Of a stretch of 39,845 bases of DNA, positions 16,619 to 26,623 are shown piece after piece. The DNA comes from Planctomycetaceae bacterium (GTDB lineage Bacteria > Planctomycetota > Phycisphaerae > Phycisphaerales > UBA1924): positions 1-39,845 of the forward strand of contig JAJTDF010000035.1 of NCBI GenBank assembly GCA_021294835.1, in the 5' to 3' direction. The notes beneath the pieces were generated by a model. The model did not search any database. It saw only the letters and a list, made by a program, of their open reading frames with translations, and was not told the origin of the DNA. The first letter of the stretch is position 1, and the number at the start of each line of letters is the position of its first letter. The position numbers were made by a program, and so were the translations under genes.

Positions 16619-17239
16619 ATGCTGCGTTCCGCCGTTGCCGTCGCCGTTGTTTCCATCGCCGCTGCCGCCGCCTCCGGCCAGATCCGCATCACCGAGGCCA
16701 TGTCTTCCTCGCTGGTCACGCCCGACTGGATCGAACTGACCAACCTCGGCTCCGCCCCGGTGGACATCGCCGGCTGGCGCATGGACGACAATTCCCTCAA
16801 CCCCGCCGTCTCCGTCGCTCTCGCCGGCATCACCACCATCGCCCCGGGCGAGTCGGTGGTCTTCATCGAGTCCGCCGCGGGCGCCGCCATCGCCGACTTC
16901 CGCGCCTTCTGGGGCGACCTGGCCTCGGTGCAGATCGGCTTCTACTCCGGCTCGGGCGTGGGCCTGTCCTCCGGCGGCGATGCCGTGGTCATCTTCGACG
17001 GCTCGAACGTCGAGATCAACCGCGTCACCTTCGGCTCGGCCACCAGCGGCACCTCCTTCGGCTACAACCCGCTCACCGCCACCTTCGGCGCCCTCAGCGA
17101 GGTCGGTTCCTTCGGCGGCCGCACCTCCGCCGGCTCCACCCCCATCGCCAACATCGGCTCCCCCGGTGCCATCCCCACGCCGGCGGCCGCGGCCCTGCTC
17201 GGCCTGGCCGGTCTGGTCGCCGGGCGGCGCCGCCGCTGA
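16619..17239 (+). CDS. secreted lamin-tail-domain protein with PEP-CTERM-like sorting tail
   Basis: The 206-residue protein has a short signal peptide (about 1-20, ending ASGQ). A lamin-tail domain follows ('RITEAMSSS...DWIELTNLGSAPVDIAGWRMDD', about 21-175). The C-terminus is 'IPTPAAAALLGLAGL' plus VAGRRRR: a Pro-Thr-Pro box, a hydrophobic helix and an arginine cluster. This is the layout of PEP-CTERM-type sorting signals processed by exosortases, with PTP in place of PEP. It is therefore probably exported, then cut and anchored or released at the envelope. The purine-rich GAGAGAGA upstream of ATG serves as a weak ribosome site. A clear terminator follows. Lamin-tail domains are found in many secreted bacterial proteins, and the precise role is unknown. 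Confidence 0.85.
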   Translation: MLRSAVAVAVVSIAAAAASGQIRITEAMSSSLVTPDWIELTNLGSAPVDIAGWRMDDNSLNPAVSVALAGITTIAPGESVVFIESAAGAAIADFRAFWGDLASVQIGFYSGSGVGLSSGGDAVVIFDGSNVEINRVTFGSATSGTSFGYNPLTATFGALSEVGSFGGRTSAGSTPIANIGSPGAIPTPAAAALLGLAGLVAGRRRR

Positions 17240-17294
17240 GATCCCACCGGCCAATCGCCCACGTTGACTCGTTCAGACTGGACCTCAGGCGTGT

Positions 17295-17329
17295 CGCACA
17301 GCAGCACCGGCGTGCCGCTGTGCGTTTTT
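17295..17329 (+). terminator. Rho-independent terminator after the small lamin-tail gene
   Basis: An 8-bp stem (CGCACAGC/GCTGTGCG) continues after one A/C mismatch into a 4-bp stem (GCAC/GTGC) with a CGGC loop, followed directly by TTTTT. It lies 55 bp past the stop at 17239. Confidence 0.85.
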
Positions 17330-17407
17330 CATTGCGCACGGCATCGCTGAGCAACGCCCGAGAACCGTTTGCTTGAGGCTTGCTCCGCAGGTCCGTACGC
17401 TGCCGAC

Positions 17408-18397
17408 ATGATGCCCGCGACCCGCTCCGCTCGTGCCGTCTTGCTGGCCGCTCTGGCCGGTCTTGCCCTGTCCGCATCCGCCCCGGCCCAGCCCGTGGTC
17501 CTCAAGGACAACGGCCCGTTCATCACCGCCCAAGGCGTCGGCTTCGGCGGGGCCGACATCAGCGTCGCCCAGGTGAACCCCACCGGCGACGGCAACACCT
17601 ATCTCGGCCTGGGTGTGAGCAACACCATCCCATCCACCGGGCCCGGTGCCGGCGGCCCCTTCCGCAACGCCGACGCCTTCACCGTGCCCGCGGGCGAAAC
17701 CTGGACGCTCGACCGGATCGAGTTCTTCGCCTTCCAGCCGCAGAGCAGCAACTTCTCCACCACCTTCGCCTACACCGGCGCGTTCATCGCCGTGTACACC
17801 GAGCCGCCCACCAACAGCAGCGTGCCCGCCTGGGGCGACTTTGTCACCAGCCGCCTGCGGGGCGGAGCCTTCGCCGGAGCCTACCGCACCACCGCCAGTT
17901 TCGGCCCCACCTTCAACCGCTATCCGATCATGCGAGTTGATATCGACACCACCGGCTGGCTGCCCACGCTCCGCCCCGGCACCTACTGGTTCGCCGTCAG
18001 CCTGCTGGGCGAGGTCGCTCCCGGCCGCAGCAGCGCCATTCAGGGCATGCTCGTCACGCCCAACCCGGCCGGCGCCGCCAGCCGCCGCTACGCCAACGTC
18101 GCCCCGTTCAACGGCTGGTTCGACGCGCCGCTGGAGTGGCCCTACCGCATCCTCGGTGTCGCCACGCCGGCCCAGCCCCCCTGTTTCGCCGACATCACCG
18201 CCATCGGCGGACCGCCCGCCGGGCCCGACGGTCTGATCACCGGCGACGACTTCATCGCCTTCATCGGCGCTTTCGCCGCCGGTGACGCCCTCGCCGACAT
18301 CACCAGCGTCGGCGGACCGCCGAGCGGGCCCGATGGCCTGGTCACCGGTGATGACTTCAACGCCTTCATCGCCGCTTTCGCTCAGGGCTGCCCGTAA
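17408..18397 (+). CDS. secreted protein with GC-type dockerin
   Basis: The 329-residue protein begins with a signal peptide (about 1-29; hydrophobic LLAALAGLALSASAPAQ). A central region of about 220 residues that I do not recognise follows. It is beta-rich, with 'ADAFTVPAGETWTLDRIEFFAFQ' and 'LRPGTYWFAVSLLG' suggesting a jelly-roll or discoidin-like fold. The last 71 residues are a two-half GC-type dockerin (CFADIT... to QGCP). Two adjacent ATG codons (17408 and 17411) are possible starts; no strong ribosome site distinguishes them. It lies downstream of the lamin-tail gene's terminator, so it should have its own promoter in 17330-17407. A surface or complex-bound location is inferred from the dockerin. 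Confidence 0.8.
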   Translation: MMPATRSARAVLLAALAGLALSASAPAQPVVLKDNGPFITAQGVGFGGADISVAQVNPTGDGNTYLGLGVSNTIPSTGPGAGGPFRNADAFTVPAGETWTLDRIEFFAFQPQSSNFSTTFAYTGAFIAVYTEPPTNSSVPAWGDFVTSRLRGGAFAGAYRTTASFGPTFNRYPIMRVDIDTTGWLPTLRPGTYWFAVSLLGEVAPGRSSAIQGMLVTPNPAGAASRRYANVAPFNGWFDAPLEWPYRILGVATPAQPPCFADITAIGGPPAGPDGLITGDDFIAFIGAFAAGDALADITSVGGPPSGPDGLVTGDDFNAFIAAFAQGCP

Positions 18398-18499
18398 ACC
18401 ACCCATCAGCCGGCTCCGGCAAGCTGCACTCCGCTCCAGCCGGGCGCTGCGCTCCACCTGCGCCGCACCGTACCAGATCACCCCGACCACAAAGACAAA

Positions 18500-18529
18500 G
18501 GCCCCCGACGCGCGGTCGCGCCGGGGGCC
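18500..18529 (-). terminator. Rho-independent terminator of the large lamin-tail gene
   Basis: An 8-bp stem (GGCCCCCG/CGGGGGCC) continues after one A/C mismatch into a CGCG/CGCG stem with a four-base loop. On the minus strand it is followed by TTTGTCTTTG. It lies between two convergent genes and may also serve the + strand gene ending at 18397, although T residues follow only on the minus strand. Confidence 0.75.
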
Positions 18530-18576
18530 ACAGGATGGTGCTTGGTTGGATCGATCAGTGCCCGCGGACCGGCGCC

Positions 18577-21420
18577 TTACGGGCACCCGGCGGCGAACGA
18601 GCCGATGAACGCGTTGAAATCGTCGCCGGTCACCAGGTTGTCTCGCGGCGGCTGACCGCCGATGCCGACGATGTCGGCGAGTGTGTCGCCGGCCGCGAAG
18701 GCGGCGATGAAGGCGTTGAAGTCGTCACCGGTCAGCAGGCCGTCGCGCGTTGCGGGCGGGCCACCGATGCCGGTGATGTCGGCCAGGCAGGTCGGGGTGC
18801 AGGTGCTGGGGGGCTGGATGACGCCGGGGCCGGTGATGCCGTCCACAAAGCCCGGCGAGCCGAACAGCGGACGGTTGAAGATGCCGGTCGGGAAGCCCGA
18901 GCCGTTGGCCGCCGGGTTGGCGGCGGACGTGCGGCCGCCCTCAAAGCCTTCCAGCGCCGCCGCCCAGTTCACGCCCAGATCGTTGCCGGCCTGGGTGTAG
19001 TTGCCGGGCAGCACGTAAATGCTCCAGAAGGTGGTGGCCGCCGCGGGGGCGTCGCCGGGCCAGCCGAAGGGGAACAGGGCGATCCGCGTGGGCGTGTTGT
19101 CGTCGTCGTAGTTGGCAATGTCGGCCACCGTGCCGTCGGCCTTCATCAGCCGCAGCACCTCGTTGGTCAGGCTCGGGGTGTCGGCCAGGCGGTCAAGCCC
19201 GAACACACCGAGGTTGGTGTACCAGTCGGCCACCGTGACGATCGGGTAGCCGCAGCCCCACGCATCGCGGAACTCCTGAGCGAAGTCGCGGCCGGTCAGC
19301 GGGGCCAGGCCCGGCTGGTTGTTGCCGCCCGTCGGGGCGAAGGTGTCGCCGCCGATGATCACCGCCGCCTGGCCCGGCTGCAGGATGGTGCCCTCGGCGA
19401 AGCCGGCCGTGCGGCCGTCCTCATCCTGCAGATACCAGCCCGAGAGGTCCAGAGCCGCGCTGGTGGTGTTGAGGATCTCCACCCACTCGTCACGGCCACC
19501 GGCCACCGTCTGGGGCGGCGTCGGCGCCGGGTTCGAGCCGGGGTAGATCGAGTTGGTGCTCGCGGCGATCTCGGTGATGATCACCTCGCCGGATGGCTGC
19601 TGGGTGGTCGTCGGCACCACACCGGGCGAGCCGAAGTCCTCTCCGAGGTTGGTCAGGCCGAACGGTGCCGGGCTCGGGATCCGAGACTGCACCGCGGCGT
19701 TCAGACCGCCGATGCTCATCCGCCAGTTGGCGCCGTCGTTGTTGCTCGTGAGCGACAAGCCCGCCGGCAGCAGCGCGAACGACGAGTGGCTGTCAGAGCC
19801 GGGCCAGCCGGCCAGCGGCTCGCCGTTGGAATTCACGTTGGAGTAGTTGGTCTGATCCATGATGTACCCGCGATCGGTCACCCAGGCACCGATGGTGCCC
19901 GGGCCGTTCAGTCGCGTCGGGTGCGGGCCGCTGGTCGACGTTTGGGTCGCGGGGACGATGGCGTCATTGATCACCGCGCCCTTGACCAGGGTGAGGATCT
20001 CGGCGTTCGGTGTCGCGTTGGTGGCGCGGGCGCCCCAGCGGGGCAGCGGAATCCAGCGGATCGATTGTCCGCCCGCCGTGGTCTCGCCCCACAGTGACTG
20101 GTACAGCGCCACCGCCTGCTGGAAGGTGTACACCGGGCCGCCCTGACTGGTCGGGAAGTTCGGCAGGCTCGCCAGCACGGCTATCTGGCCGGGGTTCAGC
20201 ACCGTACCGGCCGGAACCGGGCCGGTGTAGCCGTCGCCGCCGGTCTCCAGATCCACCAGGCGGTAGCCGGAGATGTCCACCGGCACGTTCGACACGTTCT
20301 GAATCTCCACCCACTCGAGATTGGCCGACAGACCGCCGGACGTCCCGCCCGCGAACGGATCAACCAGAATCTCGGTGATGATCACCCGGCCCGCATCCTC
20401 GGCCGCGTCCAGAATGCCGTTGCTGTTGACGTCAAGCGGACCGCCCCGGCCGTTGCTGCCGCCGGCGAGGTTGATGTCCGTTGAGTCCAGCACGTTGTTC
20501 ATGTTGCGGTCGGTCGTCTCGCGATCCTGCAGAATGTCGCAGTCGTCAGGACGCCCGTTGCCGTTCACGTCCGGCTCGCACGAGTCCGGGATCAGGTTGC
20601 GGTTGCAGTCCTGAGCCGTCGCCGTCGCGCCGCAGGTCTCGACCGCGTCGGGGATGCCGTTGTTGTTGCAGTCCGTCCCCGTGGGCACAGTCTGATTCAC
20701 GACGCCCGGCGAGCAGATGTTCGTCGCCTGGCTCAGGGTGGTCGTCACGTTGTTGAACACGAAGTTCACCAGTGCGCTGGTCACCGAGGCCGGGTCGTTC
20801 GAGGCCAGTTGCCACGCGCAGCCGCGATCGTTGTCCACCGAGTTGAGGAACTGCGGACGCAGAACGAACGACCGCCCGGAAGTGATCGCGGGCCAGCCGT
20901 TGGTGCCGTCCTCATAGTTGGCCACGTCCACCACTGTGCCATCAGCGTCGACGATGAAGGGCACCTCGTTGAACACCGTCGCGGTGTTGGCGATGGTGAT
21001 GTTGCCCGGAACAATCAGAAACCGCGACGCGCTGCCGGGTCCGAAAGCCTGCTCCAGAAGCGCCGGCGTCCAGATCGGCGTCGCCGGGAGGTACAGCCCG
21101 GGATTGGCCGGATCATCCGGCCGAAGCCCGAAGTTGGCTCCGATGATCACCAGAGCCTGCCGGGGGCCCAGAATCGTTCCCGGCGGAAAGGGCTCGGACG
21201 CCGTCGGATCCTCGTCGTCCACGTACCAGCCGGAGATGTCGATCGGCTGATCGGTGGTGTTGAAGATCTCGATGTACTCGAGGTTGTCGTTACCGTCGGG
21301 GTTGGCGAAGATCTCGGTGATGATCACCTTGCCGATATTGGCCGGATCGGCCTGGGCCGTTCCGACGCAGGCCAACAGACCCGCCGCCAGCCCGACCGCC
21401 GTGCAGAACACCTTACGCAT
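18577..21420 (-). CDS. large secreted protein: three lamin-tail domains, Ca-binding-like linker, GC-type dockerin
   Basis: The 947-residue protein has a signal peptide (about 1-24, ending AQA). Lamin-tail domain 1 starts near residue 30 ('GKVIITEIFANPDG'). A linker near 247-340 is rich in 'DCNNNGIPD', 'DCNRNLIPDSCEPDVNGNG' and related Asp/Asn motifs that resemble thrombospondin-type-3/EF-hand-like calcium loops. Lamin-tail domain 2 starts near 345 and domain 3 near 612. A two-half GC-type dockerin runs from about 878 to the end. In this dockerin both half-repeats read DDFNAFI, unlike its neighbours. The start at 21420 is set by AGGAG six bases upstream and by the signal peptide. A terminator lies 47 bp beyond the stop. 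No catalytic motif is seen; a structural or adhesive surface role is inferred. Confidence 0.88.
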   Translation of the reverse strand: MRKVFCTAVGLAAGLLACVGTAQADPANIGKVIITEIFANPDGNDNLEYIEIFNTTDQPIDISGWYVDDEDPTASEPFPPGTILGPRQALVIIGANFGLRPDDPANPGLYLPATPIWTPALLEQAFGPGSASRFLIVPGNITIANTATVFNEVPFIVDADGTVVDVANYEDGTNGWPAITSGRSFVLRPQFLNSVDNDRGCAWQLASNDPASVTSALVNFVFNNVTTTLSQATNICSPGVVNQTVPTGTDCNNNGIPDAVETCGATATAQDCNRNLIPDSCEPDVNGNGRPDDCDILQDRETTDRNMNNVLDSTDINLAGGSNGRGGPLDVNSNGILDAAEDAGRVIITEILVDPFAGGTSGGLSANLEWVEIQNVSNVPVDISGYRLVDLETGGDGYTGPVPAGTVLNPGQIAVLASLPNFPTSQGGPVYTFQQAVALYQSLWGETTAGGQSIRWIPLPRWGARATNATPNAEILTLVKGAVINDAIVPATQTSTSGPHPTRLNGPGTIGAWVTDRGYIMDQTNYSNVNSNGEPLAGWPGSDSHSSFALLPAGLSLTSNNDGANWRMSIGGLNAAVQSRIPSPAPFGLTNLGEDFGSPGVVPTTTQQPSGEVIITEIAASTNSIYPGSNPAPTPPQTVAGGRDEWVEILNTTSAALDLSGWYLQDEDGRTAGFAEGTILQPGQAAVIIGGDTFAPTGGNNQPGLAPLTGRDFAQEFRDAWGCGYPIVTVADWYTNLGVFGLDRLADTPSLTNEVLRLMKADGTVADIANYDDDNTPTRIALFPFGWPGDAPAAATTFWSIYVLPGNYTQAGNDLGVNWAAALEGFEGGRTSAANPAANGSGFPTGIFNRPLFGSPGFVDGITGPGVIQPPSTCTPTCLADITGIGGPPATRDGLLTGDDFNAFIAAFAAGDTLADIVGIGGQPPRDNLVTGDDFNAFIGSFAAGCP

Positions 21421-21614
21421 CTGTCTCTCCTGTGTGGCGCCCTTGCAAGGGCTTGTTGCCTGACGACGAACTCTCAACCACCGCGTCCCCCCTGCTCCTG
21501 CTCCGGCCTTACGCCCACCCGGCGCACCCACCGCTCACGCCCGCGGCCCACGGCCGCCGGCATCCCCACCCCCCTCCCCCGCCCCCCCGGCCCCGCTTCC
21601 CCCGGCACGCCGGC

Positions 21615-22616
<1,002 letters not shown>

Positions 22617-22957
22617 GCGCCAAGTGTCGCCGCAGTCGCTTCCACCTTCGAGTGTGCGATGCGCAAGTTTGCGCAAAGCCCGGGTTCGCGCGGCCGCCAA
22701 CGCGCTGATTGCAAAGCCCTCTTCGCGTGACGTTCGCCCTTTGCCCTCACGCTGCGCAAAGACGCCTTCACGCATCCTTCACACGCACCCCGCGCCGCAT
22801 GATCAGACGCGGCGCCGCTCGCCCATCTGCGTTCCATCGCCGCCGCGGCCCGGCGCCCGCAACATCACACCACCACCACCCCACTCCTCAGGCCCGCCCG
22901 CGCCGCCACCGCCCCGCCGCAGCCTGCCGCGCGGCTGGCCCACCCCCGGCAAAAGCA
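22617..22957. promoter_or_regulatory. upstream region of the prepilin-like gene with TGCGCAA repeats
   Basis: This 341-bp spacer must hold the promoter of the prepilin-like gene. TGCGCAA occurs at 22660-22666 and 22670-22676, exactly ten bases apart, and again at 22753-22759. The second copy is part of the palindrome TTGCGCAA (22669-22676). The pair lies 44-60 bp upstream of the start codon. No -35/-10 pair was assigned. Confidence 0.4.
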
Positions 22958-22991
22958 CAGCGGCCGCACGGAGTTGCCCGTGCGGCCGCTG
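22958..22991 (-). terminator. Rho-independent terminator of the secretin gene
   Basis: A 14-bp perfect stem, CAGCGGCCGCACGG pairing with CCGTGCGGCCGCTG, encloses a six-base loop (AGTTGC). On the minus strand it begins about 50 bp after the stop at 23042 and is followed by TGCTTTTG. Confidence 0.85.
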
Positions 22992-23041
22992 GTTTCAATC
23001 CACTTGTGGCTCTCGCCGGGCCCTTGCCCGACTCACCGGGC

Positions 23042-26000
23042 TCACATCCCGCCGGCGCGGATGGCCTGGTTCAGACCCGGGAAGTCCTTCTCTTCCTGCT
23101 CCGGCTGCAGCAGCACGGTCGGCTTGATCAGGATCAGCAGGGTCTGCTCGGTCTTCGCCTCCACGCGGTTGGTGAAGAAGCGGTTGATGATCGGGATCTT
23201 GCTCAGCACCGGCACGCCGCTCTCAACCTCCAGCTCGGTCACCAGCCGCTGGCCGCCCAGCAGCACGGTGCCCTCGTCCGGCACCGTCACCGTCGTCTGC
23301 ACGCGGGTCACGGTGATCTGCGGCAGCTGGATGAACGAGCCGGTTTCGGCCGAGTTGACCAGCTGGCCGCCGGCCAGAGCCGTCACACGCTGGTTGTCGA
23401 TGCGGTCGATGGTCGCCAGGCCCGCGTCCACGTTCATGGTCACGTAGCGGCGGTCCGCCGAGATCACGCCTTCGATGATCATCGTCACGCCGTCGGAGAT
23501 CGTCGACGTCGTCGGGTCGAAGCCGACGGCCGAGTCACCGACCACCGGCTCAAGGTCCGAGACGATGGCCCGCTGCGTTACGACGTACACGTTGGCCGTC
23601 TGGCCGTTGGTGAACGTCAGCCGCGGGGCCGTCAGCGTCAGGCTGCGGCGGTCGGCCTGCGTGGCGCGGATCAGGAAGTCCACCTGCACGTCATCCAGGA
23701 ACTGGCCCGCGATACCCAGCGCCGGGGCCTGCGCCAGGATGTTGCTGGCGAAGGTGTTGCCCTGCGCCAGGCCCTGGGCGATGCCCAGCGAATTCTGCGT
23801 GCTGCCGATCGGCGACCAACGGTTCGGGGTCACCGTCGCCTGGTTGATGCGGTCATCCGGGTCGATCGGACCGGCCACACCACCCGTCGGACCCTGACCG
23901 GTCAACTGACGGCTGATCACCGGCGTGCCGGTGAAGTTGAAGAAGTCCGAAGGCAGGATCGACGGGTCGTTGGCCTGGGCCGCCTGCACCTGGTTGTTGT
24001 CAGCGTTCCAGATCACGTTGAGCGTGAAGCCGATCTGCTCGAAGAAGTCCTGGTTGACCAGCAGGAAGCGGGTCTCCACGTTGATCTGCATCGAGCGGAT
24101 CTCACGCAGCTTGCTCAGCAGGCCCTGGATCTCGCGGTGGTTCCGCGGGGTCGAGTGCACGATCAGCGTGCCGTTGAGTTCCTGGATCGAGCCCACATCC
24201 CCGCCGTTGTCGCGCCAGGTTTCCGGAGCGACCGTGTTCTGGATCAGCTGCACGATGCGGCGGACGCGCTCCCCGCGCTGGTTCACGCCGCTCTCCTGGC
24301 CGGCCCGCGGCGCGAACGGCGCCGAGGCCTGAGCCTTGGCACGGTTCCCGCGGCCCTCATCCAGGATCGTCCGCAGGTCGATCGTCGGCGCGTCGGTGAA
24401 GTCCGGGGCCTCCACCAGCAGGTCGGTGATGTTGTACAGGTTGGTCGTGGTGTGACGCTTGATGTCGTCGGCCGACGCGACGGTCAGCACGCCCTTGTCA
24501 TCCACCGCGAAGTCGGCCCGGCTGTACTGGTCCTTGCTGACCTTCTTGAGCACGCGGTCCAGCACCGTGCCGGCCGAAACGTCGCTCAGCCGCAGGTTCA
24601 CCGGCGTGCTGCGGTCGATGCCGACCAGCGCCAGGCTCTCCCACTGCACGTCCATGTTCACGCCCGCCGTCCGCTGAACAAAGTCCAGCACGTCAGACAG
24701 GGTGTTCCCGGCGATCTCCACCGTGGGGATCTTGCGGCCCTCAAGCATGCCCAGCGTCCGCGTCGCCTCCGGGGTCTCGGAGTACGCGCCCGCCTCGCCA
24801 CGCTCGAAGGTCTTCTTCGGCCAGTCGGCCGGGTACTGCATCAACTGGCGGGCCGGGGGCACGATGGCGCCCTGGTTCTCCATCTCCGACACGATGATGC
24901 CGTGCTTCTTCTTCCGCTCGAATTCCTTGGCCTTCATGAACACCGAGGCGTCGCCGATCACGTCCTGCAGCAGCAGGGCCGTGGGGTTGCCCGGGTCCAT
25001 GAACAGGATCTGCTGCACCACCTGCAGCGCCTCGTCGTACTTCTGCTCGCGCTGCAGAGCCCGGATCCGCTCCACGCGCTCAACGATCCGACGCTCCTTC
25101 TCGCTCCGCAGGTTCTCCTCGCGGGTCTTGGCGTCGATCTCACGCTGCGCCTGCTCCTGGGCCTGCCCCGTCTTCAGCGAAGCCTCAGCGGCCGCAGCCA
25201 CCTTGGCCTGCGCCTCGTCCACACGCTTGGCCATCGCGTCGAACTCGGTCTGGCTGAAGAACTGCTTGTTGCGGTTCACCGTCACGCGGCCCTCGGCCAC
25301 GCGGCTGCGGGCCGCGTCGGTGTCGCCCGCCGCCAGGGCCACGTCGGCCTGCTGCAGCTGGTTGTCCAGCTCGGCGCTGGCCCGCTCGCGGATCAGCCGC
25401 ATGTTGTCCTGCACCGCCGTGGTCAGGTCGCCGGCGCCCTTCAGACGCACGTTGCACTCGTTGATCTTCGCTTCCGCGTGGGCGATCTCTTCGGCCGTCA
25501 GGTACGAGCGGTACTGCCCGATCGCCTGCTGGTACTTGCCCAGGGCCTGGCTGAAGCGACCCTCAGAGAAGGCCAGATCGCCCTCAGCGATGATCCGCTG
25601 GCCGTCGGCCGTCAGCGCCGCCTTCACCAGATCATCCACCGGAGCCGCTGCGGGCGCAGCAGCCGGAGCGGGGGCGGGCTCGGCCGCTGCAGCCGGAGCC
25701 GGTGCGGGCTCAGCCGCCGGAGCGGGAGCCGCAGCGGCAGCGGGAGCCGGAGCCGGAGCGGGCTCAGCCGCGGCCGCAGCCGGGCCACCGGGCGGAACCG
25801 GGAACATCTCAGGGGCGGGCGGGGGGGTGGTGGCTGCCGGCGTGGTGGCCGCCGGGGTGGTGGCTGCCGGGGTGGTGGCCGGGGCCGGATCGCCGGCACG
25901 GCGCACCGTGCCCGGCTGCATCACCGCCAGCGACGCCGGACGCAGCTCGAACGCGCCCGCCGTCTTCTCCATGTCCACCAGCTTGAGCTGGTGGCTCTCC

Positions 26001-26623
26001 AGCGCAATGCGCTGCTCGGGCGTCAGGTCCACGCCGCTGCGGTGAACCGCCGCCAGCGCCGTCTTCGCCTCGGCAAATCGGCCGGAGGCGAAGTCCGCCT
26101 CGGCCTGCTTGATCATCCCCGGAGCCAGCGGGGCCATCGCCGCACGCTTGCTCTCCACCTGCCCAGCCAGCTCGGTCGCACGCTTGCGCGCCGCCTCGCC
26201 CGCCGTGCCGGCGTTCGCAACCGCTTCCAGATGCCAGCCGGCCGCCCGCAGGTCGCCGTCGGCGACTGCCAGCTCCGCCTTCTGAAGGCTCACTTCCCAC
26301 GCCTCAAGCTGCTTGATGCGCCGCTCGGCACGCTCCAGCAGCGCCATCACGGTTTCCCGCATCTCGCCGCTCAGCCCGCCGTCGCGAAGACTCCGCGACA
26401 GCTCGCTCCGCGCCGCAACCGCCTTGCCGGAGGCCAGCAGCTCGCCCGCACGCTCAACCACGCTCCGCGTTGCATCCACCGCCGCACCGCCGTGCGAAGT
26501 GCTCGCAGGGGCGGTCGTCCCCGCCGCCTGCGCCAGCGCCCCCGCGCTGCCCGCGGCAAACACCGCCAAAAAGCCCACCGTTCCCTGCATCATGCCACGC
26601 GGCGCGCGAACTCGAAAGGCCAT
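23042..26623 (-). CDS. secretin (GspD/PilQ-like) with extended TPR and Pro/Ala-rich N-terminus
   Basis: The 1193-residue protein has a signal peptide (about 1-32). A helical TPR-like region (about 50-235) is followed by a Thr/Pro/Ala-rich low-complexity linker (about 245-335), a second TPR-like and coiled-coil region (about 340-570), secretin N-domains (about 630-850; 'VEIAGNTLSDVLDFVQRTAG', 'GTLIVHSTPRNHREIQGLL') and a C-terminal secretin domain (about 870-1175). The secretin signature 'VPDEGTVLLGGQ' and 'VPVLSKIPIINRFFTNR' are clear. Secretins form the outer-membrane gate of type II secretion and type IV pilus systems. At nearly twice the usual length, this protein has an N-terminal part that probably acts in assembly or peptidoglycan contact. 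GGAG eight bases before ATG supports the start. No other T2SS gene is adjacent apart from the prepilin-like gene downstream. Confidence 0.9.
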   Translation of the reverse strand: MAFRVRAPRGMMQGTVGFLAVFAAGSAGALAQAAGTTAPASTSHGGAAVDATRSVVERAGELLASGKAVAARSELSRSLRDGGLSGEMRETVMALLERAERRIKQLEAWEVSLQKAELAVADGDLRAAGWHLEAVANAGTAGEAARKRATELAGQVESKRAAMAPLAPGMIKQAEADFASGRFAEAKTALAAVHRSGVDLTPEQRIALESHQLKLVDMEKTAGAFELRPASLAVMQPGTVRRAGDPAPATTPAATTPAATTPAATTPPPAPEMFPVPPGGPAAAAAEPAPAPAPAAAAAPAPAAEPAPAPAAAAEPAPAPAAAPAAAPVDDLVKAALTADGQRIIAEGDLAFSEGRFSQALGKYQQAIGQYRSYLTAEEIAHAEAKINECNVRLKGAGDLTTAVQDNMRLIRERASAELDNQLQQADVALAAGDTDAARSRVAEGRVTVNRNKQFFSQTEFDAMAKRVDEAQAKVAAAAEASLKTGQAQEQAQREIDAKTREENLRSEKERRIVERVERIRALQREQKYDEALQVVQQILFMDPGNPTALLLQDVIGDASVFMKAKEFERKKKHGIIVSEMENQGAIVPPARQLMQYPADWPKKTFERGEAGAYSETPEATRTLGMLEGRKIPTVEIAGNTLSDVLDFVQRTAGVNMDVQWESLALVGIDRSTPVNLRLSDVSAGTVLDRVLKKVSKDQYSRADFAVDDKGVLTVASADDIKRHTTTNLYNITDLLVEAPDFTDAPTIDLRTILDEGRGNRAKAQASAPFAPRAGQESGVNQRGERVRRIVQLIQNTVAPETWRDNGGDVGSIQELNGTLIVHSTPRNHREIQGLLSKLREIRSMQINVETRFLLVNQDFFEQIGFTLNVIWNADNNQVQAAQANDPSILPSDFFNFTGTPVISRQLTGQGPTGGVAGPIDPDDRINQATVTPNRWSPIGSTQNSLGIAQGLAQGNTFASNILAQAPALGIAGQFLDDVQVDFLIRATQADRRSLTLTAPRLTFTNGQTANVYVVTQRAIVSDLEPVVGDSAVGFDPTTSTISDGVTMIIEGVISADRRYVTMNVDAGLATIDRIDNQRVTALAGGQLVNSAETGSFIQLPQITVTRVQTTVTVPDEGTVLLGGQRLVTELEVESGVPVLSKIPIINRFFTNRVEAKTEQTLLILIKPTVLLQPEQEEKDFPGLNQAIRAGGM
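25826..25885 (-). repeat. 15-bp tandem repeat inside the secretin gene
   Basis: About 3.7 copies of a 15-base unit (GGTGGTGGCTGCCGG and close variants on the + strand) encode a repeated PAATT peptide in the low-complexity linker. Adjacent DNA (about 25640-25790) is a less regular Ala-Pro-Glu repeat. Copy-number change would be in frame and would only alter linker length. Confidence 0.8.

Noticed and set aside
20690-20700. Calcium-loop linker as a separate small gene
   Set aside because: It lies within the continuous frame of the large lamin-tail protein.
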